Notes under the pieces: generated by a model
What the model saw: only the letters and a program-made list of their open reading frames with translations
Told to the model about the DNA's origin: nothing
Database searches by the model: none
Part shown: positions 37,752 to 50,400 of the stretch, piece after piece
Numbering within the stretch: the stretch's first letter is position 1
How the letters are laid out: each line of letters opens with the position of its first letter
From: Limonium bicolor
Lineage: Eukaryota; Streptophyta; Magnoliopsida; Caryophyllales; Plumbaginaceae
DNA: 64,000 nucleotides
Assembly (NCBI GenBank): GCA_023374045.1
Contig: CM041776.1
Coordinates: 45,452,171-45,516,170, forward strand
Reading direction: 5' to 3'
Program-made: the position numbers and the translations under genes

Positions 37752-37883
37752 TGCTACGATGCAGCCTCGAGGACAAATCTAATGCTCCGTACACGAGACG
37801 AGGTTCTGGGGAAGAAGCGTAAGAACCCTGAGAGGGAGGATGAAGGAGCGACTAGGGCTGAGAGCAGCAAGCAGGGGAAGTAA
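37752..37883 (+). pseudogene. Coding-like fragment with basic C-terminus
   Basis: A 44-codon frame ends at TAA (37881). Its composition is protein-like, with a basic GKKRK cluster and an acidic EREDEG stretch, unlike the surrounding AT-rich DNA. There is no start codon and the left side merges into the hAT-like terminus, so it may be the end of a gene or retrotransposon ORF left at a junction. I do not recognise the family. Confidence 0.25.
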
Positions 37884-37929
37884 GGAGACTTACTTGATTA
37901 AATTAAATGTCTTGCTTTTATTTCTTAAA

Positions 37930-38608
37930 TGATTACTAATATTGAGTCGAAATCAATTACAACCTAATGTTCTATCTAAGAATTAGACAGAGGTTGTATG
38001 GCCAATCCAACACTCGCTATATCTAGACGTTGATCAATACAGATTAAGGAGTAAGGGAGTGTTACTGTCCTCTATAGGAAATAGTTTCCTATGTTAAAGT
38101 GACTAAGTCAGACTACGATCTTTTGAAAATGATATCTCTCTCAATATGAATCTCTCTACGAAATTTGGAAGTGAAAGCTCCAACTATTGCAAATGACTTC
38201 TACTTGCTTAAATAGTTATAAACCTGAAGTAACTGCTCCCAAAACATGTAAACTGATGTTTTCACGACCTCGCATGACTTCCCACTAAGCATTAGGCGGG
38301 AAATATCTCAGCAGCTCTATAATGGGACTCGTTCGGGCCTTCTTTAACCTTGACCGCCTTAATTTTCGGAGCTGGTTATATATGAACGTGTGTAGTAGTT
38401 ATTTCCATGCATTTTTCCACATTTTAATAGTAGAGGTTCGCCTCCTAGCTTCTAGAACTTTCCAGGAGAATATTATGTCGTAGAATGACTCCTTACGTAG
38501 TCAGACTCCTTCGTCGCCCAGACTTACTCTGATGTTATTATCAATGAGACTTCTTCTGTCACCAGACTTACTCTGTTACCATTATCAGCAAAACCTTGGG
38601 TTCCAACA
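37930..38608 (-). mobile_element. Ty1/copia 3' LTR (left end truncated)
   Basis: It is homologous to 42474-43014 and ends on the plus strand in GGTTCCAACA, so the minus-strand LTR starts TGTTGGAACC, as in SIRE/Maximus elements. A purine tract abuts it. The first 115 or so plus-strand bases of the other LTR are absent. A full LTR combining both copies would be close to 800 bp. Confidence 0.85.
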
Positions 38609-38616
38609 ATTTCCCC
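38609..38616 (-). promoter_or_regulatory. Copia polypurine tract
   Basis: The minus strand reads GGGGAAAT directly before TGTTGGAACC. Similar purine tracts preceded by GCATCATTAG or TTTTGTCAAAA lie at about 38939-38946 and 39212-39223, a multi-tract pattern familiar from SIRE/Maximus 3' regions. Confidence 0.7.
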
Positions 38617-39460
38617 TGTTGTGGTGATGATGGCAAAGGGAACCGACTCAGTCAAGATGAGATAAAGTTCCCCCTTAAGTTGAGCATCATTTATAAGATG
38701 AGATGAATGCAAACCGCTTGACATATCAAAGTCGGTTGACAACCAAACTCCATCTATCGTGACTCTTTGTCTGTGGGCAGGCTCTGGATGACTTGTTCTT
38801 TGCAGTGGGAGTTACTCTTCGTTAAACTCATACTCTCTCAGTCTTGGTCCTATTTTAGTTGCATGAATTCTCAGGCCGACTCTTTCTAGCAGATAGGCTT
38901 TGACAATCTTCAGCAAAACTCTAACATCTTTACACATTTTCCCCCTTTTTACTAATGATGCAAAAAACTACTCGAGTGAATCTCGTTGCGCGAGTTAACC
39001 TGCAAAAAAGACACACAAGTAAATCAAGCTTGGAAGAACCAGCCTCATTGACTAATTCCCCCTTAGTCTAATATTCCTCTTAAGTTTGAGCATGTCATTT
39101 AATACAATATTAGAAAGAGAAGAGCATAATAAAATTAAACTAAATTTAAACAGATATTGTCTGCTTGACCATCAAGTAGGGTAAAATCCATAAGAATGGG
39201 TTTAACCGCTCCCCCCCCCCCTTTTGACAAAATCTGGCAATACAGGGTGAGTCTGTCTAACATCTAGAAGCAATCACATGGCTAAATAGTCAACTGACAA
39301 AGTCTACCAAAGTTTGCTAAAAACACCGCCAAGATAAACAAAGTTTGAGATAGGTTAAAAGTATGGTCAGGGGTGTAGGCTAAGAAATGGGTTGTGGGAC
39401 TTGGTCTGCATCTTGGTATTGACCCATTCATTTTGAATCTCAAGAGAGTGCTAGATATGG

Positions 39461-39652
39461 CTAACAGTTGTAGTGAAGCATATTAGCCAAAGTATTCATG
39501 CCCATATGTGCGCTTGCTATAACGCGCAAATGAGAGTCACGCGACTTCCACTCTTGTAAGAAGTGGTCGGAGCAAGAGTCTTCTTCATATTGATTATAAG
39601 TTGAAGAAATGATGCTAATTTGCTTGGTTTTAGCATTCTCATGTGATTTCTG
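39461..39652 (-). pseudogene. Degenerate copia 3'-region ORF
   Basis: 63 open codons without an initiator end at a TAG. The composition is protein-like, hydrophilic and rich in S, H, E and Q, with a HENAKTKQ-like start. Its place between pol and the PPT fits the extra ORF or the pol tail of a SIRE-like element. No domain is recognised. Confidence 0.3.
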
Positions 39653-40029
39653 TATCTTTCTTTTCTTTTCTTTCCCTTTTTTTTTAGGAAATTCACTTCA
39701 ACTTTGTGGGTATTTTTTCTAGACCGATATTGTATGCAAATTGACTCTAGCAGTATTTCTTGGTCGAATGAAGGGAAGGGGTTGTGATGGACTTAGGTGG
39801 TAAGAGAAATAGTGGGAGTGGCAAGGGCTTCAACAGAGATAGTAATGGAGCTGATGGAGGTTTGTTTTGTTAGAAGTGCTACGAGTTGTAGGATCAAAGC
39901 TTTGAGTTGTTATAGGTCGAGGGTGACAATTTTAGGAGTGGTAAAAGTTTTGTTAGTGGCCATGGCGAAAATTATAAAAAAGTTAGAGCTTGGGCAAGGT
40001 AGGTTGGGTAATCAACTAGAGCTGTAGGG

Positions 40030-40789
40030 TAGAGCTGATCAACACACCCGACCCGGTGGCCCAATCCGGCCGACACGGAAATAAAGCCAGAAAAACCCGT
40101 CTAGAAAAATTTCAGGCGGGTTTGAACAATAAATCAGGCCCAAATAAAAAACCGGCCGGGCTTCAGCAAAATTTTAGGCCAGTAACTAAGCCGGCCCGGT
40201 TTATTATATATATATTTATAACAATAATATAATACTCCCCTTGTTTTCAGTATATGATTTGTTAGGTCCTTTCACTATTTTGAAAATAGAAGATGTTCTA
40301 GCCTTTTTGTGATCTATTTTTCATTCTACCCTCCCATCTTTTATTTTACAACTCTAACTTTCAAATTATTTCAATTCTTAATGCAAAAAGTAAGAGTAAA
40401 TAGTATAATTTTTTCCTCTTTAATTCTTATGCATAGAGTTAGAAAATCAAGTATTGAGAATGGGGGAAGTATATATTTAAATTAACTTTAATAATACCTT
40501 ATACTATTTATTTAAATTATATATAATATTATTAATATACATACAACATAATTTATATTATATTTAATATATATTAATATATATATAGTCTATATTTTTT
40601 CAAAAAAAAAACTAACAATATTATAAAACCGGGCTGGTGGCCAGGCAATGGCAAAGATTAAAATAAGTCCGAGCCTAGCCCGGCCCGACCCGAAAAAATT
40701 AAAAACGGGCTGGACAAAAATATAGGCCTGGTTAAAATTCAATGTCAGCCCGACCCGAACCCGCCCGCCCGCCCATTTTATTAGCTCTA
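40030..40789. mobile_element. Non-autonomous hAT element
   Basis: The inverted ends are TAGAGCTGATCAA at left and, inverted, TAGAGCTAATAAA at right. They are flanked by the perfect 8-bp duplication CTGTAGGG (40022-40029 and 40790-40797), which is diagnostic of hAT transposition. GC-rich subterminal repeats (CCCGACCC, GGCCCGG) sit inside both ends. No transposase is encoded; the middle is occupied by a Stowaway MITE and AT-rich DNA. Confidence 0.92.
40235..40469. mobile_element. Stowaway-like MITE nested in the hAT element
   Basis: 235 bp with ends CTCCCCTTGTTTTC and, inverted, CTTCCCCCATTCTC, flanked by TA (40233-40234, 40470-40471). It is younger than its hAT host. Its size is close to the MITE at 3709-3946 but its sequence is different. 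Confidence 0.82.
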
Positions 40790-41482
40790 CTGTAGGGTAA
40801 GGTGGTGAGTTGGGCATTAGTGATGATGAACCCAAAGTGGATGGGATTTTTGTGTGGTGAGACGGCCATGGGAGACTTAGTGATGGTTTTGGGAGTTAGG
40901 ATAACATTAGTGCCTCGTTCGGAAAATTTTCGGCTTTGAGTGGGAGAGTGAGTAGGAGTGCTTTGAGGGTTAGGAGAATTTATGGGTTGATTCTGAAGGC
41001 GAAGTAGCAATGGTTTCAAGGACGATGAAGTTGGGTTTTGGAATAGTGAGATAGTTAATGTGGGTGCTTTGGTCGAATTGGTATAGAAAATCTTGGCGGT
41101 TTTTCAATAAACATTTGTAGACAAAGTTTAGTTGAACTAGTTAACCAAGGAGAGTTGATGCTAGAGAGACTATACCTGAGTACCAAGACTCTGCCTCCAA
41201 GAGGGAGAGAGATGCAACCACCCTTAGTCAGAACGAGTCATGCCATGGCGAGTGCGAAAAAGCTCAAATGCAACCATGTGTGATGCCTTGGTGATGATAT
41301 CAGCAAGCTGGGGTCTGTGGAAACATAGATTAATTAGATTAAGTTCATCTACATATAATCTCGTAACAAATGAGAACTCAAGTATATAAATTTAGTGTGA
41401 GCATGAAATTTAGAGAATTTGACGACCTTACCTGGTATTATCATACATAATGGTAACATTTTGATCAAAGATACCGTAGTCT

Positions 41483-41872
41483 TCAAAGTACTTGAAGCTG
41501 GAGTGAGTCAGCTTGCTTTCTACACAAGATTCGTAGAGAGAGCCGGCTTGCTTCTGCACATGATTTACAGACAGAGTTTGCTTGCTTTCTGCACATGATT
41601 CTCATATACATATCACAAATCCCTATTAACATTCTGTCATATTGCCTTGAGATCACCAATGTTAGAGTCATAAACCACATTTCCTTATGATCACGAGTGA
41701 TAGAGTCATAAATCTTATATTTCGTAGATGATAATAACTTAAGGTTGGAGAAATCACAAATTTGAGAGACACTTGAGAGACGATGTCCTAAAACAACAAG
41801 TAAGTTAACATTTTTAATTTTTAAAAAAGAGGGGTTACCAATGAAGCCAATTCTTATGATTTTTGTGTGCAA
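41483..41872 (-). pseudogene. Copia GAG_pre-integrase remnant
   Basis: A 129-codon frame has a segment at about residues 21-37 (KIKNVNLL...HRLSSVSQICD) corresponding to the copia signature NVLYVPGLKHNLLSVSQLCD. The region after about residue 55 is unrelated, and CRKQA occurs three times at the end (MCRKQANS, LCRKQADS type), a local duplication. Integrase proper does not follow. Recognised by motif; the frame is broken. Confidence 0.6.
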
Positions 41873-41927
41873 GTTCTCTAAAAGTAACTTTTCCCCCGTG
41901 ATGGTCAGAGAGAGTTGAAAACTTATC

Positions 41928-42182
41928 TTAGTTTCCTATCATATATCTTGAACAACCACTATCCAGAAACCAAGAGTCATTGTTTCCGAGCCACTCTGTC
42001 TGCAAAAAGCTACTGGTTAGTTTTGGGAACCCAGATGTACTTGGGTCCCCTCTTCGACAATGATGAAGAACTATTATAGTAATGATCACGAGCTTTGATA
42101 ATTGTAGACACACGAGATATATTGAATGACAAATCATGACAAAGTTTTTTACAAGAAGAGTCTGTATGACCATCATAACCAC
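41928..42182 (-). pseudogene. Copia aspartic protease N-terminal remnant
   Basis: The last 15 residues of this frame carry SWFLDSGCSRYMIGN. The copia protease active site is WxLDSGCSxHMTG, with the catalytic Asp at residue 74 here. A stop follows 10 residues later, and the gag frame upstream is in another phase, so a frameshift separates them. Confidence 0.75.
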
Positions 42183-42357
42183 AATATATGCACATTTTCA
42201 TAGTAGAGGGAGTCTCAATTACCTGATCATGAGTGGTTTTCTCACCATTGTGAGCCATCAAGCACATCAAACTGGTGGTGCCTGACTTAGCCTTTTCTGA
42301 ATAGGAAATTTCTGCCATCTTAAGAGATTTGTCAGCCAACGCAGGCTCTAATACCAC
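42010..42357 (-). pseudogene. Copia gag zinc-knuckle remnant
   Basis: The frame contains CX2CX4HX4C (C56, C59, H64, C69 if numbered from 42357) and a later GPKYIWVPK stretch, the usual linker between the knuckle and protease in SIRE-like copia elements. The frame opens at a GTG overlapping the PBS, so nearly all of gag upstream of the knuckle has been deleted and there is no true start. Confidence 0.75.
42345..42356 (-). promoter_or_regulatory. Copia primer-binding site
   Basis: The minus strand reads TGGTATTAGAGC, one mismatch from the initiator tRNA-Met complement, two bases after the LTR end. Confidence 0.85.
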
Positions 42358-42358
42358 T

Positions 42359-43014
42359 TGATAGGATCGGGGTGTTGACCGAGTACGTCTGACATGTTAG
42401 TCTCAAACCAACTCAACTATGCCTGAAGATATAGATGCGACAGCTTTTGTGTAAAATGGACAAGACAGGATATGTTTGTATTGAAACTCGAAATGAATTA
42501 CAGCCTAGTGTCCTATCTTGGGATTAGATAGAGGTAGTACGTCTAATCAAACACTCACTATACTATAGACGTAGATCAATACACATTAAGGAGTAAGGGA
42601 GTGTTGTGTGCTCTATAGGAAATAGATTCCTAAGTTAAAGTGACTAAGTCACACTAAGATCTCTCGAAAATGATATCTCTCTCAATATGACTCTCTCTCT
42701 CTCTACGAAATTTGGAAGTGAAAGCTTCAACTATTGTAAATGATTTTTACCTACTTAAATACTTATAAAACCCGAAGTAACCGCTCTCATAATGTGTAAA
42801 CTGATGTTTCCACGACCTCCCACGACTTCCCACTAAGCATTGGGCAGGAAATATATCAGCAGCTCTGTAGTGGGAAGCTTTCTTGCCTTCTTCAACCTTG
42901 ACCGCCTTGATTTTCAGAGCTGGTTATATGTGAACGTGTGAAGTAGTTATTTCCTTGCATTTCTCCACGTTTTAACAATAGAGGTTCGCCTCCCAGCTTC
43001 TAGAACTTTCCAGG
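42359..43014 (-). mobile_element. Ty1/copia 5' LTR, split by a gypsy insertion
   Basis: It begins on the plus strand with TGATAGGATC next to the PBS. It stops at TTCCAGG, while the 3' LTR continues TTCCAGGAGAATATT (38459-38473), so the remaining roughly 144 bases were displaced by the element starting at 43015. CCAGG (43010-43014) is the left copy of that element's presumed 5-bp target duplication. Confidence 0.87.
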
Positions 43015-43952
43015 TGAAATACCCAAAACCTAAGTATGATATGTAAACATCAATCTATGGTGTAATAAGGCTAAAGCATGCCTTAGAAACATTGGTAGAC
43101 AATTTAAACCAAAGAATACGCAAGGAAACACCTTAAGAGCAATTTAAGCAAAAACATGCTCTAAGCTTGGAGTAACTTTGGTTAACACCCAAATATCATT
43201 CTTAGACCTTAGTAACATGCTAATGGACAGGTTAAACCAATTACCAAAGAAAACCAAGCTCAAAAACAAGTTAAAATATAAATTGAGCCTTAAGGACTCT
43301 TAAAGCACATTTTTGAAAAATTGTCTTGGAAGGAGGTTTTGAGTGCATAAATGCCCATGAGTAAACCTAAATCAACTTTTTTACTACTTAATATCACATT
43401 AGGAAGCCTAAAACAATGGGAAATCAAAAATTTCACAAATATGTGCACTAATTGTGAATAGTGATCAAATAGTGCCCAATCTAAGCTTTAGTCAACTTTG
43501 TCTAATTAATTGGTCAAAAAAGACCATGAATATCCCATTAAGATGGAGGTGGCCGGTTTTTGAAGTGGTGAGTCACCACATGTGCCAGCTAACCTAAGGA
43601 GAAGAAGAGGGAAGTAGAAAAAGACTATTCACCTTTTAAAAAGAAAATATCTTACAACTAGCTTACCTCTCTCCTCCCTTCTTCATTCATTCTCTTTCCA
43701 CCATTTTTTCTTCATCTTCATCCTCTCAAAACCGTGAGTTACATCCCCATTCTTCCTCCACCTTCATTTATTCACCAAATGTACATTTTAGCTCCAAATA
43801 AAAAACTAAGCATAGATTTTTCTTAGTTGGAGCAAGCCCTTTAGTTCTATCTTTTCAAATCTGCAAAATCTTGAGTTTGGTGCCATGGAGAAACTCCATT
43901 GAAGGGTGAAAATTAAGTTTGAAGAGCACCTTTGCTTCCTCCTTCATTCAAG

Positions 43953-44547
43953 GTAAGGAAACTTAAAGAAAAATCAATTTTCCACCCATTTTTGTCATTA
44001 CCGAAAATTATCTTCTCATGGAGCCTTGTTTTATCCCTTGAAATAGCTTGTTTTCATTCTCCAAGGACTAGTGGATGTCCTATTTGATTTATTTCCCAAG
44101 TCTATCTTAAGACTTCAAAGGTAATCATCCAATTTTAAGCTTTAAAGCACTCTTTTTAACCTAAGAGTAAATTCCAAGAGTCTAGGTATATTCCTTAGCA
44201 CTCATTATCTTATTTGAATGTTGATTAGAAGATTTACAAGGGAACTAAAGGTCCTTGCTGAAATTCAATCAAAAAAACCAAAGAAGGAAAGTGAGAGAAG
44301 TTTGAAAAATAAGATAAATTGCTTACCTAATGGTGGTTTAAGGTTTTAAGGGATGAGGTTTAGAAATGTACCAAATGTAGCTTAGAGCTTACATTGTGTA
44401 ATGGGTTATATAACCTAGGAAAAAGAATTTTAAACAAGCTTGTGAACTTGTGACTAAGGAGCCAAGGGGAAATGAGTTAGTAAGATAAGCTTAAGATGAA
44501 TTTTAAGAGCATTATAAATACTATGAGATTGATGGATGTAATTGCAG
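43953..44547 (+). other. Intron-like segment, LARD 5' LTR
   Basis: The donor TTCAAG/GTAAGGAA and acceptor GTAATTGCAG/GTTG enclose 595 bases. A second donor-like AAAGGTAATC lies near 44119. Confidence 0.4.
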
Positions 44548-45583
44548 GTTGAAGGCTATTATATGTGGGAAATTCAGTGTTTAGTTATGTCATTTAAGGG
44601 CCTAAGAGCCATGTCATTTTAGAGTCTTAGTGCTATGCAATTTAAGATTGTTGCACTATATTGAGTTGGTAATGAATGGTTTAGATTTGGTGATAAATAT
44701 CATGTGGAAAGGATTTGATATGTGTGTGTTGATTAGAGGAGAAAAACCATGCACACACGGGCATGATAATATACTAGAGCAGTTATGAAAATTTGAGTAG
44801 AAAACAAAGTGTTTTAGTGGTTGTTGTGAATTTAAGTGACCAAGGATTTGCTAGGAATCATTAAATGAAATTAGAAGGGAAATAAGTTAGCAACGGTGTT
44901 CTTGAGGATTAGAATAACCTAGAGTTGTCTAGGAGGAATTAGATGTTAGGAGGGTGTATTAAACACACCAAAATCATGGTATGAGGAATGTTGAGACTTG
45001 TGCAAAAATCTGTAGGAAATGATGTATAATACCTTGTGATGATTTAGGTATGCTCTAGTTTGTGTAACCTTCATGGTATTGAGTGGATTTGAGTGATGGG
45101 ATGAAAGTTGTCTAAGAAGAGTATAGCATGGTCCAGATAATTGAAGAACAATGTTAAGGTGTTAATAGGATGGCAAGAAATGTATAGGTAGGTACAAGTT
45201 TTGGAATGATGAGTAGTAAGTGTAAAGGAAAGGAAATTATGCATGAAGATGCAATATAGCTTTGGGAACTTTGAGAAGTTTGAGTAAAGGAGATGGGTAT
45301 GCATAATGGTTCTTGAGGAGTAGTTAAGATGGTTGTGAAGAAACACTTTGGTTAGTTGAAGTCTTAGGCAAAATTACAAGTTAGAAGAGTAAGGGGTTAA
45401 GTGCTAAGTTTAAAGCATTTGGTAAGAATTTGAGTAATGGTTAAGGAGATTGGTTGAGAGTGAATTAAGAGGTTGGTTGGATGGTTTAAGAGTGTGTTTA
45501 AGTTCTAAGATGAGGTTATAACATATTAGGACACTTGTGGTAAGGTTTGGAGTGAAAGAAACACTTAAAAACAAGTTTCTAGA

Positions 45584-45834
45584 GTCGACCTACCGTAGGA
45601 CCGACATTAGCAAGGTCGGTCGGGCCTAAAATACCCACCCAGTAATCTCTCTAACTTAGACCGACCTTGGCAAGGTCAGTTGGGCTTAAAGTTTGCAAAC
45701 GGGAATGTTTCTGACTTGGACCGACCTTGGCAAGGTCGGTCGGGGTGAAATTTTTCAGACGGGAAGTGTTCTGGTTCCGACCGACCTTGGGACCTACCCT
45801 GGAAGGTCAGTCGGCCCTTATAAGAAAAATTTAA
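45584..45834. repeat. Hairpin minisatellite with ACCGACCTT arms, 5' LTR
   Basis: Four units about 60 bases apart. The unit at 45720-45740 is a perfect 9-bp stem, ACCGACCTT with AAGGTCGGT, around the loop GGC. The spacer is TTTCTGACTTGG-like, resembling TTCTGGAATGG in the other arrays. Confidence 0.85.
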
Positions 45835-47415
45835 ATTTTAAGGATGTTAAGGGGTATTAGTGATATGCTATTAAGAGGGTAATGATGATTAGGAAGATAA
45901 GAATACAAGAACTTAAGGGATTAAGTTACATAAAGGATTTAAAGTGTTTAAGGTTAAGTTTATAAGAACTTAAGTGCTTTTAGATGGGAATCATTAATGG
46001 CTAAGTAAGTTAAGTAAATTGGAAGTAATTAACAACCTTATTTGGATGAATGTTTTAGGACTTGAGAATTGGGACTCGGAAGGAGAATAAGCAACCGAAC
46101 GACCGGCGGTGTACGGTATGATTTTCTTATAGCCTGCTTGCTAACAAGGTGTCCCTCGACTTGTGTGCTATTTGTTTATGTGTGCCGACTAAACAAGATA
46201 AAGCATACAACTGGTTTATTGTATTGTTGTGTGTTGTTTGAAACTAACACAACTTACCTTGAGAACTTACTAACAATGTTTAGCTAAGAATTGTGTGAGA
46301 ATAAGGAACACTCCCAAATATTGTTTTATTAGTAACCGAAAGAGGTTAACTAACAAACATTGACTCTGAGACTTCTACTAACTAGAACTTGGGGGGAGTG
46401 AGGAATCCGGAATGGTACCGGCACATATGTATTGGGGGAGGTCGATATCCTTATCAGATCCCGACTTCCAAATATGACTTGTCTTCGGACTCGTCGCCTA
46501 GAGTCGGCATATAGACTCGGTCACCTCGATTTTTGTTCGAGGTGGGAGGCATTACTGAGATGGTGTGGTGGGATCTACCTAAATCCCAACTAATTCTAAC
46601 AAATATTGTTTATGTAAACCAATGGAGCTGAAAACTCATTGGTTAGGGTTACTTTTGACCCGACAAGATAAACAATGAATTAAGGAGCAACCATTCCAAT
46701 TAAAGAACGGTTGTCTTGTTTGAGATAAGATTTGAGAAAAGAGCTGAGATAAGACATGAGATGAGATAAGACTTGGAGTGAGAATAAGAAAATCATAACC
46801 TAAGGAGAAAGATTAACTCACTTACTTAAGGAACGCTTTTAAGTCGATCATTGTGTTTGAACTATAATTGTTCATATGTGGTGTGGTTTTTATTGCACTT
46901 CTTATTTATATTGTGTTATTAATCAACCGCATGCTATCGACAAGTAGTCGTCGTAGCCCGTTAGCTTGGGGGGCTATAAGAGAATCGTATCAGTAAAGGT
47001 GCTGACCCCCTGGGCGGGGCAACTGTTTAAATTTTGCAGGTGAATGACAGAAGACGACCGTCCTGAGAGTAGGATCGGGTATGAGTACTTCGGCTTGTTT
47101 TCCTTTTTGTTGCACGAGTTGTGCATGTACACTCGTCTAGTAAATAACATGAGATGTAGTATGGTGTATTAGGATGTGAGATACTTGTATTAAGAATATG
47201 TATTTGGTTAAGATTTAGTATACACTAAGGTTCGGTATGTTCGTGTCCATCAGACCGTAGCTAGATCTTGGAGTATTTAGCAAGCCTAGTTAGTCACGTG
47301 GGTTACTAACGGGCGGCGGTAACACCAATTATTGTAAGAATTCCGCTGCAATATTGATATACGTGAATGGAGGTTTATGAGTTATTAACAGTATGAGTTG
47401 GGGTGTTACAAAAAG

Positions 47416-47443
47416 TGGTATCAGAGCGTAGTTACGCTCTGAT
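47416..47443 (+). promoter_or_regulatory. tRNA-iMet PBS within an inverted repeat
   Basis: TGGTATCAGAGC at 47416-47427 is an exact initiator-tRNA complement. ATCAGAGCGTA (47420-47430) and TACGCTCTGAT (47433-47443) are perfect 11-base arms, so most of the PBS can be paired with the sequence just downstream. Confidence 0.92.
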
Positions 47444-50400
47444 GACTAGGATTATCGAACCTAGGAGGATCCTGAGTTAGAGTTTGAGATATGGGTTAAG
47501 GGTTAAGAGATAGAGGGAGAGATGAGTTAGTTAGGACTTCCTGGTGCTTACCGGATATCTATAGTACCTAAACCCGCCCTTGACTTCCCTAACTTTGAAT
47601 ACGGGGAACAAACGCCAGAGAGAAGAAAGCCTTCCCTTACTCGGGGAAACCTGATCTGGCAGTTAGTTAACATTAAGCAATCCGAGAAACACATTGTTAT
47701 ACAACAGTTTACTAAAACTTGGAGGTTTTAATTGGAGCGGAATGATGAAATAGGCGCTGCCAACGGAATTCTACCAACAAGAGAACGGTAATTACCGGCA
47801 ACATGGGTCGACAGGCTATGCAGTCGAGATACCCTGCCATACCAATGATAAGAAAAGCACTAGATTACAATGGAGAGGAAAAGAGAAGTGACAAGGATAC
47901 CGGACAGTAGACCGAAGGAGCATAACAGCGGGACAATACCGCGCATGAGAATAAAGACTACCGGAAAGTCTATTACGAAACGGGGAACTCTGAACCCCAT
48001 ACAATTAGAAAGGTTACAAAATCTGGCCGACATGGCGCAAATGACTATAAAAACGCGTACACGTTGTAGACTGGAATAGGACTACGATGTAGTGCCTAAG
48101 GAGAGTTAGTATTTAGTAACCACAACAAAATGTGTGGAAACGGGAGCGAGGATTAAGACATAAGTAACTAACGAAGGGTTCCCTCAGAAAGAGGAACGCC
48201 CTGACAAATGACAGTACTGTCAACACAACCGGAAACTGTCGAACGGTCAGTTATCCAAAACAAGAGAACATCGAAGGAGTGCCGAGGACTACCACAACAC
48301 AAAAATTAGGTGGAAGTACCACTACCGACGTGCACGGTACCGGTAGCCCATCTTGCATGGCGCACTTGCCATAGCAAGTGCTACCACGATAAGCTATATG
48401 GGAAGCCATCATGGCAACATAGTAGAATGCTACAGCTATAACGTTTATTATTACCGGATTTCAAATCCTTAAGAACCAGAGAATAAGACCTTGGAAAGGC
48501 CTGACGGCCTGACCATGATGAGCTGAGTCGACACACCAGTCAGCAGGGAGCTGAACTAGAATGGAATACAAATGATAAATTTTAGCAACGGTACAACCAA
48601 CTACAACAACAACTGACAGTACGGTAAGAACACCAATCCCGAACCTCGAAGAGAAGAACCTAAGAGACCACTCAATAATTCAAGCAAAACGCTACACCAG
48701 TAATAACCTACAACAAATGTATTATAAAATACAATGGAGACAGTCGACATAAAAACTTTCAACAAGAACGGGATAAGACTCCCAGAATGACCACTAAGAA
48801 TACCAGTAAAACATTCTTCATTGAAGGTGTTGGTAAACCCTGGGGAACAGGGACAGAGGAAGTGAACTTAAGATATCTACCAAGGATCAAAGACTTACAA
48901 CCCCAAAAGATAAAAGCTCAGAGGACTAACCCCACAGAGCGGGCATAGTCGAGCCGAACAAAAGATGAACGACAGTTAGCATTGTGTCTAACTCATTAAC
49001 ACTAAGATGATTAATCATCAACGGGTGGCGTAGTCAACGAGAGTTAAACGAAGCGTTGAGATGGAAGCACATGATAACCTGGATAAATATCCAACTTAGA
49101 CACCGTAAGGTAGATGCCTTATACAAACCGAACCTTAATCGCTAAAAGACTCAAGTCTGTAAAAGCGGAAATATTGTTGGAGACACTAAGTAACCTCATA
49201 TAACCTGAATAAACTTCCATAGTAGGAAGCAGGATGTAGAAACTTACCATGAAGCCCGGTATACATTTAGTTATGTAAGCTAGCGGTTAAGGAAATTCAA
49301 AGAACCAGAAACTTGGGAGGATGACCTGTAGATAAGTAACGGTACAGAGGTGAATCGAGACATTAAACACTAAGAGCCTACGAGCCAAGGATGTTAACCA
49401 CATCAGAGCTCGAGGCGCAGAAAAGTATAAGGGAGCTTATTTAAGCCATGAACAAACTACAATTCGTAGATATGAACGGTTACAAAACCTATAACTTAGA
49501 TTGTGGAAGAATTGCTAGGAAAGGGCACCAATGAATATTGAGGTGATACTATTGACAGGGGCGGAGAACAAACCATTCCTTTTAGGGTGGGGATACCTCT
49601 CCTTGTTGTGGGGCCATGAGTGGGAATAAACCCCTTTAAAAGGGCTTTCACTTATTAGAGATATAATACCTTTTGTTAGAGAATGGAAACGGTAAATCTT
49701 GAGATTTCCTTGGAACATACCAGATACACGTGAGTAATAAGGAAGGCTGCATAGACAGACCTTATATCTGACACCCAGGATTTAGGAATCAGTAATCGTT
49801 AGAGATAAACGTTGTGAGTGCACAATATGGCACGTCAAGTGACCAACGCTCGGAAGAGCATATGACTCATGGATAACCTCTTCAGTAACCAGTAAATTAC
49901 TTGGTAAATAACATCGTAAAGGATGGAAAAATGTGAGAGAGACTAATCTACTTGTGAAAGCAAATTGAAGTGAAACACCTTCACATTAAGAGATAATGAT
50001 TTATGACACGGTACAACAACCGCCATACACCCGGAAATTAGAGAACTCCCAGTGTGTTACTCCACGAAGGGATTGAATATAAGATAAGACATTATAATGA
50101 ATGATTGAGGAGTTGTACCATCAATGGGCAACAGAATAAAGGCGAGCTACCATGGTAGCAGAAGCCATAGAATGGTACTGGTATAAGGGGATTAGGTCAT
50201 GGTGCGCAGTAAAGCGGCCATCATATATAAACCGTCGAGTATTAACACAAAGACGATTAAATCTATGAGCTAAGACTGATATAAGTAAGAAGTAAGATGG
50301 TAGACGAACTGTGCATTAACGCCAGTAATTTAGACCAGGTGATGAAAGATTCAAAGAAGCACACTGCCCATTCCTTAAGGAACTAGAAGTGCATTCCTAG

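Larger units (their letters stand above)
38609..42358 (-). mobile_element. Copia internal region, heavily deleted
   Basis: In minus-strand order it shows a PBS, a short gag zinc knuckle, protease and a GAG_pre-integrase remnant. Integrase core, RT and RNase H were not found. The 3' part holds degenerate coding-like pieces (39461-39652, and a proline/serine-rich frame at 40732-41019), where SIRE/Maximus elements carry an extra ORF. A hAT MITE interrupts it at 40030-40789. Clade assignment is inferred from the LTR head, PPT and zinc-knuckle context. Confidence 0.75.
43015..47410 (+). mobile_element. 5' LTR of LARD-like gypsy element
   Basis: 4.40 kb, from TGAAATACCC to GGGGTGTTACA, followed by a PBS. 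In order it holds a CT-rich leader, an intron-like block (43953-44547), a hairpin array (45584-45834), the GGTGTACGGTATG block (46106) and GTGAGGAATCCGG (46400). The TATA region is TTTTAAAAAG rather than TTTATAAC, which may weaken the promoter. It differs from the 3' LTR by substitutions as well as indels. No coding frame of note was seen. Confidence 0.92.
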
